A stretch of 64,000 nucleotides of DNA from Nocardia wallacei. GTDB taxonomy: Bacteria; Actinomycetota; Actinomycetes; Mycobacteriales; Mycobacteriaceae. The DNA is taken from NCBI RefSeq assembly GCF_014466955.1, contig NZ_AP023396.1, positions 682,001 to 746,000 of the forward strand, written 5' to 3'. The notes under the pieces were generated by a model. It was not told the DNA's origin. It did no database searches and worked only from the letters and a program-made list of their open reading frames with translations. The translations under genes were made by a program, and so were the position numbers. The stretch's first letter is position 1; each line of letters starts with the position of its first letter. Below are positions 56,863 through 64,000 of the stretch, one piece after another.

Positions 56863-58005
56863 GTGACGCCGGTGACCGCACCCGATTTCGAGATCCTGGT
56901 GATCGGCGCCGGGCAGGCGGGGTTGTCCGCCGGATATCACCTGCGGCGGCTGGGATTGCGACCCGAACGGGACTTTCTCATCGTCGATCACGCACCGGGA
57001 CCGGGTGGGGCCTGGCAGTTCCGCTGGCCGTCGCTGACGCTGAGCACCGTGAACCGGGTGCACGACCTGCCCGGCATGTCGTTCGCCGAGACGTTGCCGG
57101 AGGGTTCGGCGACCACGCGGGCGGCGACCGCGGTGCCGCACTACTTCGCGGTGTACGAGCAGCGCTACGACCTGCGGGTGCACCGCCCGGTCTCGGTGCG
57201 CGTGGTCTGCGATCGCGCCACTCCGGCCACCTGCCCCGACCGACAGGTCGACGGCCTGCTGCACGCCGAGACGGAGGAACCCGCCGGAAGACCGGCCGGG
57301 GAACTGCGGGTGCGCGGGCTGATCAACGCGACGGGGACATGGGAGAAGCCGTTCATTCCCTACTACCCCGGCGCGGAGACGTTCGCGGGGCGGCAGTTAC
57401 ACGCGCACGACTACCGCACGGCCGAGGAGTTCGCGGGCAAGCATGTCGTGGTGGTCGGGGCGGGCGTGACGGCGGTGCAACTGCTGGACGAGATCTCGCG
57501 GGTGACGACCACGACGTGGGTGTCACGCACCGAACCACGCTGGCGGGAGGGGCCGTTCACGCCCGATGCGGGCCGCGCGGCCGTGGCGCTGGTCGAGGAG
57601 CGGGTGCGGCGCGGGCTCCCGCCGCGGTCGGTGGTGTCGGTGACCGGATTGCCGGTGGACGAGCGCGTCCGCGCGGCGCGGGCGCGCGGGGCGTTGGACT
57701 GGCATCCGATGTTCCGGAACATCGAGAGCGACGGGGTGCGCTGGGCCGACGGCACCCTCCAGCGCGCCCAGGTGATCCTGTGGGCCACGGGTTTCCGCAG
57801 CGCGCTCGACCACCTCGCGCCGCTGCGCTTGCGCGGCCCGGGCGGCGGCATCACCATGACGGGCCGGCTGGCCACCCAGGTGGCCGCGGATCCGCGGATC
57901 CACCTGCTCGGCTACGGTCCCTCGGCGAGCACGATCGGGGCCAATCGAGCGGGCCGGGCCGCCGCGGTGGAACTCGCCGGTCACCTCGGACTTCGGAACC
58001 GGTAG
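56863..58005 (+). CDS. FAD/NAD(P)-dependent flavoprotein monooxygenase-like
   Basis: A 380-residue flavoprotein. The FAD fingerprint is LVIGAGQAGLSAGYHL (about residues 11-26), and a second nucleotide-binding motif is HVVVVGAGVTAVQLL (about 200). LWATGFRS near residue 310 is the usual ATG motif. It resembles single-component monooxygenases such as the FMO/ArsO group. The start may be GTG 56863 or GTG 56872; TTG 56830 is possible but lacks a spaced ribosome site. It is divergent from echA6. Confidence 0.88.
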   Translation: MTPVTAPDFEILVIGAGQAGLSAGYHLRRLGLRPERDFLIVDHAPGPGGAWQFRWPSLTLSTVNRVHDLPGMSFAETLPEGSATTRAATAVPHYFAVYEQRYDLRVHRPVSVRVVCDRATPATCPDRQVDGLLHAETEEPAGRPAGELRVRGLINATGTWEKPFIPYYPGAETFAGRQLHAHDYRTAEEFAGKHVVVVGAGVTAVQLLDEISRVTTTTWVSRTEPRWREGPFTPDAGRAAVALVEERVRRGLPPRSVVSVTGLPVDERVRAARARGALDWHPMFRNIESDGVRWADGTLQRAQVILWATGFRSALDHLAPLRLRGPGGGITMTGRLATQVAADPRIHLLGYGPSASTIGANRAGRAAAVELAGHLGLRNR

Positions 58006-58021
58006 CGATCGTAGGTACCGG

Positions 58022-58879
58022 TCAGTCTTCCAAGCCGACCGCGAACGTAGCCGGGTCGGGACCGACGCGGGTGCCCGCGTCGAGGGCGGTGATCCGGGCC
58101 ATCTGTTCGGTCGTCAGCTCGAAGGAGAACACGTCGAAGTTCTCCCGGATCCGGGCGGGCGTCACCGACTTCGGGATGACGACATTGCCCAGTTGCAGAT
58201 GCCAGCGAATGATCACCTGCGCGGGGGTGCGGCCGATCTCCCGCGCGATCTCGGTGACCGTCGGGTTCTTCAGTTCGGCGCCCTGCCCGAGCGGGCTCCA
58301 CGCCTCGGTCGCGATGCCGTGCTCGGCGTGGAACGCGCGCAGCTCCGCCTGGGCCAGGCTGGGGTGCAGTTCGATCTGGTTCACCGCCGGGGTCTCGCCG
58401 GTCTCCCCGATCACCCGCTCCAGATGGTCGCGGTTGAAGTTGGACACCCCGATGGAGCCGATCCGGCCCTGCGACTTCAGCGCCTGGAACGCCCGGAAGG
58501 TGTCGATGTAGCGGTCGGCCCCCGCGACCGGCCAGTGGATCAGATACAGGTCCAGGTAATCCAGACCCAGTCGCCGCATGCTCGTCTCGAAGGCATTCAG
58601 CGTCGAGTCGTAGCCCTGATCGGAATTCCACAGTTTTGTGGTGACGAAGACCTCGTCACGCGGCAGTCCGGAGTCCCGGATCGCCTGCCCCACCTCGGCC
58701 TCGTTGCCGTACGCGGCGGCCGTATCGATGCTGCGGTAACCGGTCTCGAGGGCCGCGGTCACCGTGCGGAAGGCCTCGGTTTCGGGTACCTGGAACACAC
58801 CGAAACCGAGCTTCGGGATCACATTGCCGTCGTTGAGGATTATCGACGGGACTGCGCTGGTCTCGCTGCGAAAGGTCAC
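58022..58879 (-). CDS. aldo/keto reductase (AKR5-like)
   Basis: A 285-residue TIM-barrel NADPH reductase. The tetrad is readable: Asp and Tyr in SIDTAAAYGNE, Lys in TTKLWN, and His in LIHWP. The NADP-binding SIGVSNF and PKSVTPARI are also present. Substrates of this group are varied aldehydes or diketo acids. It converges on the flavoprotein gene with a 16-bp gap. Confidence 0.94.
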   Translation of the reverse strand: MTFRSETSAVPSIILNDGNVIPKLGFGVFQVPETEAFRTVTAALETGYRSIDTAAAYGNEAEVGQAIRDSGLPRDEVFVTTKLWNSDQGYDSTLNAFETSMRRLGLDYLDLYLIHWPVAGADRYIDTFRAFQALKSQGRIGSIGVSNFNRDHLERVIGETGETPAVNQIELHPSLAQAELRAFHAEHGIATEAWSPLGQGAELKNPTVTEIAREIGRTPAQVIIRWHLQLGNVVIPKSVTPARIRENFDVFSFELTTEQMARITALDAGTRVGPDPATFAVGLED

Positions 58880-58947
58880 CTTTCCGACCGTAGAAGCGGT
58901 TTACCGGCCCGTCAACGAACGCCCGGAGCGTGTTCTGTGCGGGAGTG

Positions 58948-60669
58948 TCAGGGCCGGGGCAAGCCGAGTCGCCGGTAGCGCAGGTGGCGGGCGGCGGCCA
59001 GTTCGTGTGACGGCCGTGCGCGCAGCCGCGACAGTTCCTCGGCGAGGGCGGCGACCATGCGGCGGGCGAAGTCGACGGGTTCGTCGGCGGCGTCGGAGTG
59101 CTCGGGGACGATGCGGTCGACGATGCCGTCCGCCAGCAGGTCGGCGGCCCGGATGCGTTGGGCGGCAGCCAGTTCCGCGGCGTGCTCGGTGTCGCGGTGC
59201 ACGATGGCGCTGGCGCCCTCCGGGGGCAGCGGCGCCAGCCAGGAGTGCCGGGCGGCGAGCACGCGGTCGGCCGGGAGCAGCGCCAGCGCGCCACCGCCGC
59301 TGCCCTGCCCGAGCAGCACCGAGATCGTCGGCGTCGCCAGCGTGACGAGGTCGGCCAGGCAGCGCGCGATCTCGGGTGCCAGGCCGCGCTCCTCGGCCTC
59401 GCGGGACAGCGCCGCCCCGGCCGTATCGATCACCAGGACCAGCGGCAATCGCAGCTCCGCCGCCAGATGCATGCTGCGCCGGGCCTCCCGCAGCGCGGCC
59501 GGGCCCATGGTGTTCTCCCCGGTCTGCCCGGCCCGGTCGTGCCCGAAGACCACACACGGCTGGCCGCGCAGCCGTGCGAGCGCGTGCACCACGGTGCGAT
59601 CCGATTCACCCTGTCCCGTCCCGCTGAGCGGTACCCGATCCGTCGTGTGGCGCAACAACTCCCGAATCCCGGGCCGATCCGGCCGCCGGGAGCGCGCCAC
59701 CGACCGCCATGTCGCCTCGACCTCCGAAACGTGTTGGTGTGAAGCGGGTTCCGCCGATCCGACCGCCTTCGAGTCCACCGGCGTAGGGAGGGTGTCCCGC
59801 GTCGAGCGCTCCGAGAAAGATTCAGGAACAGCGGTTTCAGCGCGGTCGGTGGCGTCCGCTTCCGCTGGTGTCGCGGGGGTGGGCGACTGGGAGTGTTCGG
59901 ATGTGGCTGCCGCCCCGCCGTACATAACTGCCACTGCCTTTGTTCCGTTGTCGCGCAACGCCTTCGGATCCGGAGGCGCGGGCGCCGGTCCGGGGACGGC
60001 GGTAGCGCTGGTCACGTTCAGTACGCGGTGCGCGATCCGGCGGAAGACGCGGACCGGGACCACGCCGTCGATCACTCCGTTGCGGTAGAGGTTCTCGGCG
60101 GTCTGGACGCCCGGCGGGAACGGCCGGCCGTAAAGGGCCTCGTAGACCCGGGGGCCGAGGAACCCGATCAGGGCGCCCGGCTCGGCGAAGGTCATGTGCC
60201 CCAGTGAACCCCACGAGGCGAACACCCCGCCCATCGTCGGGTGGCGCAGATACACCAGGTACGGGTGCCCGGCCGCCTTGTGCGCCGCCACCGCGCCCGC
60301 GATCTTCACCATCTGCACGAAGGCCACGGTGCCCTCCTGCATTCGGGTGCCGCCGGAGGTGGGCGAGGCCACCAGCGGCAGCCCGAGTTCGGTGGCCCGT
60401 TCGATCGCGGTCACGATCCGTTCGGCCGCCGCCACCCCGATCGACCCGGCGAGAAAGCCGAATTCGCAGGCGATCACGGCGACCGGCCGTCCCCGCAATC
60501 GCCCGGCACCGGTGAGCACCGATTCGTCGGCGCCGGACCGCTCGGCCGCCGCACGCCGCTCGGCGCGGTAGCGTGCATCGGCGTCGACCTCGATCGGCGG
60601 CCGGTCCCACCCGACGAACGAATCCGGGTCCAGCAGTTCGCCGAGTAGTTCGCGCGCCGAGATCGTCAC
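58948..60669 (-). CDS. accD3: AccD3-like acyl-CoA carboxylase carboxyltransferase with long linker
   Basis: A 573-residue fused beta-alpha carboxyltransferase. The N-terminal half (about residues 1-225) has CEFGFLAGSIGVAAAERI and SPTSGGTRMQEG. The C-terminal half (about 340-573) has VVFGHDRAGQTGENTMGP, LLGQGSGGGALAL and WLAPLPPEGASAIVH, typical of the biotin-carboxyl transfer site. Between them lies an Ala/Pro/Ser-rich segment of about 110 residues, missing or shorter in Rv0904c (about 495 residues). It needs an alpha biotin subunit, which is not encoded nearby. Confidence 0.9.
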   Translation of the reverse strand: MTISARELLGELLDPDSFVGWDRPPIEVDADARYRAERRAAAERSGADESVLTGAGRLRGRPVAVIACEFGFLAGSIGVAAAERIVTAIERATELGLPLVASPTSGGTRMQEGTVAFVQMVKIAGAVAAHKAAGHPYLVYLRHPTMGGVFASWGSLGHMTFAEPGALIGFLGPRVYEALYGRPFPPGVQTAENLYRNGVIDGVVPVRVFRRIAHRVLNVTSATAVPGPAPAPPDPKALRDNGTKAVAVMYGGAAATSEHSQSPTPATPAEADATDRAETAVPESFSERSTRDTLPTPVDSKAVGSAEPASHQHVSEVEATWRSVARSRRPDRPGIRELLRHTTDRVPLSGTGQGESDRTVVHALARLRGQPCVVFGHDRAGQTGENTMGPAALREARRSMHLAAELRLPLVLVIDTAGAALSREAEERGLAPEIARCLADLVTLATPTISVLLGQGSGGGALALLPADRVLAARHSWLAPLPPEGASAIVHRDTEHAAELAAAQRIRAADLLADGIVDRIVPEHSDAADEPVDFARRMVAALAEELSRLRARPSHELAAARHLRYRRLGLPRP

Positions 60670-60857
60670 CGGCCGAGCCTAACCACGTCCCGGTCGCGGC
60701 GCCCTTCGTGGGTCACCGTTCTCCTTCGTCTTGGCAACGGCCGTTGACCTGCGGGTTTCCGCCGGGTTACGGTAGGTGCCCCGATGATGTGGAGCGTTCG
60801 GTACGGACCCGTGACCGGGGTGCCCGCGTGTCGGTGGGAGGCGACGCGGGAGGTGCG

Positions 60858-62087
60858 ATGGGTTCGGGGCACAAGGGGTCGGCGTACCGGGCAGGCTCCG
60901 CTCTGGCTGTCTTCGCGGTGACGGTGGTGCTGGCCGTGCTGCCGGTTCCCGTCGCGCGAGCGGATATTCCGTTCCCGGACGACGACCCGTTCTACGCGGC
61001 GCCGGGCGATCTCGCGCAGCAGCCCAACGGCGCGGTGCTGGGGTCGCGGCCGATCTCGCTGCTCGATCTGCCGATTCCGGTGTCCGCCTGGCAGATTCGC
61101 TATCGGACCACCGACTCGGCGGATCGCCCGCTGCTCGATGTGGCGACGGTGATCGTCTCGCCGATGCCGTATCCGGGCCCGCGGCCGCTGCTGTCCTACC
61201 AGGTGGCCGAGGACAGCTTGGGCACCCGGTGCGCGCCGTCGTTCGCCCTGCGCGGCGGCCGCGACCCGGGCGTGGTGAACACCATGCTGGATCTGCCGTT
61301 CCTGACCGAGACGCTGCGGCGGGGCTGGGCGGTGGTGGTCGGCGACTACGAGGGGCCGCGCTCGCGCTTCTTCGACGGTCCGACCGCCGGACGCGCCGTG
61401 CTGGACGGGATTCGGGCGGCGCGCTCGTTCCCGCCTGCCGCGGTCGGCGGCGGCCCGGTCGGCGCTTGGGGTTACTCGGGCGGCGCGTTCGCGACCCTGT
61501 GGGCGGCGGAGCTGCGCTCGCGGTACGCGCCGGACGTGCGGTTCGCGGGCATCAGCGCGGGCGGCGTTCCGACCGATATCCCGGCGATCGCGCAGCGGGT
61601 CGACGGGGGAGTGCAGGCGGGTCTGGCGCTGCTGATCCTGATGGCGCTGGCGCGCAACGATCCCGATTCCGGCCTGCTCGGGTTGCTGAACGACCGAGGC
61701 CGCGCTCTGCTGGCGGAGAACGCGACCGCGTGCGGGTCCGATCTGGTCCCCAAGTACGCCGGGGCGCGCGTGGACGATTTCGCCGCTGTCCCGAATGTGC
61801 TGGCACATCCCGTCTTCCGGGCCGTGGCGGCGGCGCACGAACTCGGTGCGACACCCCCCGATACCCCGATGTACCTGTATCACGGCATCACCGACGATCT
61901 GATTCCCGTGGCCGGATTCACCCGGCTCGTCGAGAACTATTGCGCCGGGGGCGCGAATCTCACCGCCGTGCACTCACCGTTCCCGACCCACAACGGCGCC
62001 GCTATCGGCGAGGCGTTGGGTGGCATGAACTATCTTTCCGACCGTTTCGCGGGAGTGCCGCAGCCGGCGGGCTGTGTCGTTCGCTGA
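60858..62087 (+). CDS. secreted lipase of the LIP (secretory lipase) family
   Basis: A 409-residue exported alpha/beta hydrolase. The signal peptide ends near residue 34 (VARAD). The nucleophile elbow is GYSGG (about residue 200), the acid is in GITDDLIP and the His in FPTHNG, near the C-terminus; two or more Cys are present. The family includes fungal-type lipases and nocardial triacylglycerol lipases. ATG 60858 with GGGAGGTG upstream is preferred over upstream frames. It lies divergent from accD3. Confidence 0.92.
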   Translation: MGSGHKGSAYRAGSALAVFAVTVVLAVLPVPVARADIPFPDDDPFYAAPGDLAQQPNGAVLGSRPISLLDLPIPVSAWQIRYRTTDSADRPLLDVATVIVSPMPYPGPRPLLSYQVAEDSLGTRCAPSFALRGGRDPGVVNTMLDLPFLTETLRRGWAVVVGDYEGPRSRFFDGPTAGRAVLDGIRAARSFPPAAVGGGPVGAWGYSGGAFATLWAAELRSRYAPDVRFAGISAGGVPTDIPAIAQRVDGGVQAGLALLILMALARNDPDSGLLGLLNDRGRALLAENATACGSDLVPKYAGARVDDFAAVPNVLAHPVFRAVAAAHELGATPPDTPMYLYHGITDDLIPVAGFTRLVENYCAGGANLTAVHSPFPTHNGAAIGEALGGMNYLSDRFAGVPQPAGCVVR

Positions 62088-62111
62088 CACCGGAGTTCCG
62101 GTGCCGCGTGG

Positions 62112-62143
62112 GCCGCCCCGCGGGCACGGGCGCGCGGGGCGGC
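62112..62143. terminator. bidirectional hairpin terminator
   Basis: GCCGCCCCGCG (62112-62122) pairs with CGCGGGGCGGC (62133-62143), a perfect 11-bp stem with a 10-base loop, between the convergent lipase and DUF8020-like genes. Confidence 0.75.
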
Positions 62144-62155
62144 TGCGGCGCTGGG

Positions 62156-62803
62156 TCAGCGGCCGGTAGCGTCCATCCACTTGGTCGTGCCCGGCGGAGC
62201 GGACAGGGTGCTCAGGAGATCTATGCCCGCGATGATCAAGGTCGGGCCGCCCGCGACCACGGTGCCGATGATGCCCCCGATGGCCGCACCGGTGAGGATT
62301 GTAGCCGGTTCCAAGGGCAGCACCGCCAAGCCGAAGACCAAACCGGCCAATGCTCCCAGCGCCGTGCCGATGAATCCGCCGACCGCCGTGGCGATGCCGA
62401 ACTGCGATCCGAACGACTGCATGGCGAGCTGGTTCTCCATCAGCGAGGCCACCGGCGTCGCCGGAGCGGGCCGGGCCGCGGCCGCGTTCTTGACGGCGGT
62501 GAGCTCCAGTACCCGCCCCTCCGAGCGCACCGCGTGCGGCAGCGGGTATTCCAAGCCGTCCTGGCGGATCGAGAGCGGCAGTGTGACCAGCGTATTGCCG
62601 TCGGCCGACTTGACGTCGACGGTCCGCTCGTCACTCGACACTTCGAAGAACCCGCCGTGCAGGGTGGTCTGGACCGTATTGCCGACCAGGGTCGTCTCAT
62701 AGCGCACATCGGGCGTGGCCGGGGATGCGTGGACGGTGCCGGCCCCCACGGCAACACCCACGACCACCGGCAGCGCCGCAGCGGTGAATTTGCGCAGTTT
62801 CAT
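62156..62803 (-). CDS. secreted DUF8020-like protein with glycine-zipper C-terminus
   Basis: A 215-residue exported protein. The signal peptide ends near residue 27 (VHASP). A beta-rich domain (about residues 30-105: RYETTLVGNTVQTTL, then LPLSIRQDGLEYPLPHAV) resembles the DUF8020 domain common in Nocardia and Rhodococcus. The second half has two hydrophobic stretches with G-x-x-x-G spacing (GGFIGTALGALAGL and AIGGIIGTVVAGG), which may insert in the envelope. Function unknown. Confidence 0.75.
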   Translation of the reverse strand: MKLRKFTAAALPVVVGVAVGAGTVHASPATPDVRYETTLVGNTVQTTLHGGFFEVSSDERTVDVKSADGNTLVTLPLSIRQDGLEYPLPHAVRSEGRVLELTAVKNAAAARPAPATPVASLMENQLAMQSFGSQFGIATAVGGFIGTALGALAGLVFGLAVLPLEPATILTGAAIGGIIGTVVAGGPTLIIAGIDLLSTLSAPPGTTKWMDATGR

Positions 62804-63009
62804 TTTTCAGTTTTCCCATCTTCATCAGGAATCGTGGTTGTCGGAAGCCCCCCGGACCCGCGCTCAACGACCCCTGACACAAGTCACCCCTGGTGCGCGG
62901 GCCCGTCGACCCGGCTACACGACGTGTGTAACTGTACCGTCACCAGACAGCTCCGGGTACCGGAAATCGCTCCAGAGAGAATATCTTTCGATGGACCGGC
63001 GAGTTTGCT

Positions 63010-63747
63010 CTAGGTGAGAACGTCCACCAGGACCGCGCCCGCGCAGACCACGACCACCACGGCCAGCGCGATCGCGTCGCGCCGACCGGGCCCGGTGGGA
63101 TGCGCGGTGAGCTGGCCGGTGCCGCCGCGGGCGGTGATCGCCTCACCCAATTCCCCGGCCCGGCGGGTGGCGACCGCCATCGCGGCGGTCAGGATGTCCA
63201 GCAGCGGATTCACCGCCGCGCGCTGCAGCGCCGAATCCTTGGGCCGCAATCTGCGTGCGGCCCGCAGCACCCGCATCTCGTCCAGCAGCAGCGGCAGCCC
63301 GCGCAGGGTGAGCGCCACGACGACGGCCCACTCGTCGACCGGGATGCGCAGTTTTCGCAGGGGCGCGCCCAGGGTCGCGAGCGCCGGGGCGATCTCGCCC
63401 ATCGGCGTGGTCCAGGCGATCAGGAACGAGGTGGTCACCAGGACCAGGCCGAACACCACCACCTGCGCGTACCGCAGCACGGCCGCGCCGCCGACCGGAA
63501 CATTGACCAGCGCACCGACCACCAACATGGCCCAGAACCACCACGGCAGTCGCGGCAGCGTCCCCAGCGGCAGCCGTGCCACCAGCCCGATGACCACCAG
63601 GAAGAGCACCGTCATGCCGATCACCGGCCACGACGGCAGCACCATCAGCAGCACGCTGATCAGGAACGCCGCGATCATCTTCGTCCCGGCCCACATCCGG
63701 TGCACGGGGCTGTCGACCGGAACCTGGCGCAGCAGCACGGTACTCAT
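63010..63747 (-). CDS. ECF transporter transmembrane component EcfT
   Basis: A 245-residue membrane protein of the CbiQ/EcfT family with about five segments and the coupling motifs. One is a variant of the A-R-G type (RAARRLRPKDS, about residue 165) and the other is EAITARGGTG near 210. It forms the energy-coupling module with the ATPase encoded just upstream, whose stop overlaps its start (ATGA). ECF transporters import vitamins or metals; the substrate-binding S protein is not in view. It ends near the window edge side of a 206-bp gap. Confidence 0.9.
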   Translation of the reverse strand: MSTVLLRQVPVDSPVHRMWAGTKMIAAFLISVLLMVLPSWPVIGMTVLFLVVIGLVARLPLGTLPRLPWWFWAMLVVGALVNVPVGGAAVLRYAQVVVFGLVLVTTSFLIAWTTPMGEIAPALATLGAPLRKLRIPVDEWAVVVALTLRGLPLLLDEMRVLRAARRLRPKDSALQRAAVNPLLDILTAAMAVATRRAGELGEAITARGGTGQLTAHPTGPGRRDAIALAVVVVVCAGAVLVDVLT

Positions 63748-64000
63748 GAGGGATCTCCGGGTGCTCGGGGGCGCTGGATGCGCAGGCGCGCGAAGGTGGC
63801 GGTCGGCTCGGTGACCGACTCGGGACGGCGCTCGCCGGTCGCGGCGACGGTGTGCTGCGCGGTCTCCAGGATGAGCCCGGACCGCAAGTGCACCGTCCGG
63901 TCGCACACGGCCGCCATATCGGCGACATCGTGCGAGATGACGATCAGGGTCAACCCCGAATCACGCAGTCGGGCGAGCAGTTCCACCACCTCGGCGCGGC
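63744..64000 (-). CDS. ECF transporter ATPase, 3' end only
   Basis: The C-terminal 85 or so residues of an ABC-type ATPase, cut by the window end. The H-loop is in LIVISHDVADMAAVCDRTV, followed by a C-terminal extension of about 50 residues. Walker A and the signature lie beyond base 64000. Its stop overlaps the EcfT start, so both belong to one operon. It powers uptake by the ECF module. Confidence 0.85.
   Translation of the reverse strand, partial: RAEVVELLARLRDSGLTLIVISHDVADMAAVCDRTVHLRSGLILETAQHTVAATGERRPESVTEPTATFARLRIQRPRAPGDPS

Overview
The window is high-GC actinobacterial DNA. Gene content and order point to Mycobacteriales, and a Nocardia-like genus fits best; the species cannot be told from sequence alone. 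From memory of the M. tuberculosis map, many genes match neighbours in the Rv0861c-Rv0909 region: XPB helicase, the Rv0862c-like protein, Rv0863-like, rpfA, cspB, Rv0875c/Rv0876c/Rv0877-like, the DUF2530 and MarR pair, TrmH plus DUF2537, sepH, serC, citA, gltA2, prrA/prrB, accD3, echA6, an Rv0906-like hydrolase, an Rv0909-like antitoxin, and ligD. Most of the window is therefore conserved chromosomal backbone with insertions. I saw no transposase, integrase, tRNA, rRNA or CRISPR array.

Layout. 1-9.5 kb: 3' part of an XPB helicase gene, a DUF3239 membrane protein, a LysE exporter, a secreted M1 peptidase, an Rv0862c-like protein, and rpfA with a long leader. That leader holds a c-di-AMP (ydaO-type) riboswitch, a perfect CRP-type palindrome and three direct repeats at 11-bp spacing. 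9.5-20.6 kb: cold-shock protein, DUF2771 protein, MFS permease, glutamine cyclotransferase-like lipoprotein, a DUF3027 protein with a very long repetitive acidic tail, a sacsin/Hsp90-type ATPase, and TetR, MarR and YccF proteins. 20.6-26.7 kb: Eis-type acetyltransferase, AI-2E permease, and a STAND NTPase with a small downstream partner, beside a secreted trypsin-like protease. 27-35.5 kb: two citrate synthases, pdxH, an MFS exporter, serC and sepH. 36-45 kb: DUF6928, DUF2537 and TrmH proteins, FKBP, a YhgE/Pip-like protein, the prrAB two-component system, a hemophore-like secreted protein and an acyl-CoA ligase.

45.2-50.8 kb: a complete four-gene conservon (sensor kinase, roadblock, DUF742, small GTPase). 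Its kinase carries a roughly 600-residue tail containing about 45 LP(Q/S/K/T)R motifs. 51-58 kb: DoxX-like protein, an isochorismatase fold without the catalytic cysteine, LigD, an orphan MT0933-type antitoxin, a metallo-beta-lactamase hydrolase, echA6 and a flavoprotein. 58-64 kb: aldo/keto reductase, AccD3-type carboxyltransferase, a secreted lipase, a DUF8020-like protein, EcfT, and the end of an ECF ATPase gene that runs off the window.

The main themes are cell-wall growth and resuscitation control (rpfA, sepH, conservon), central and lipid metabolism (citrate synthases, acyl-CoA ligase, accD3, echA6), DNA repair (XPB, LigD) and secreted hydrolases. The best leads for undescribed biology are the LPQR tail of the conservon kinase, the STAND NTPase without a WD40 sensor plus its 86-residue partner, and the repeat tail of the DUF3027 protein. 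None of these is proven to be a new system. All coordinates and motifs were read by eye; family names rest on remembered motifs and gene order, not on a search.
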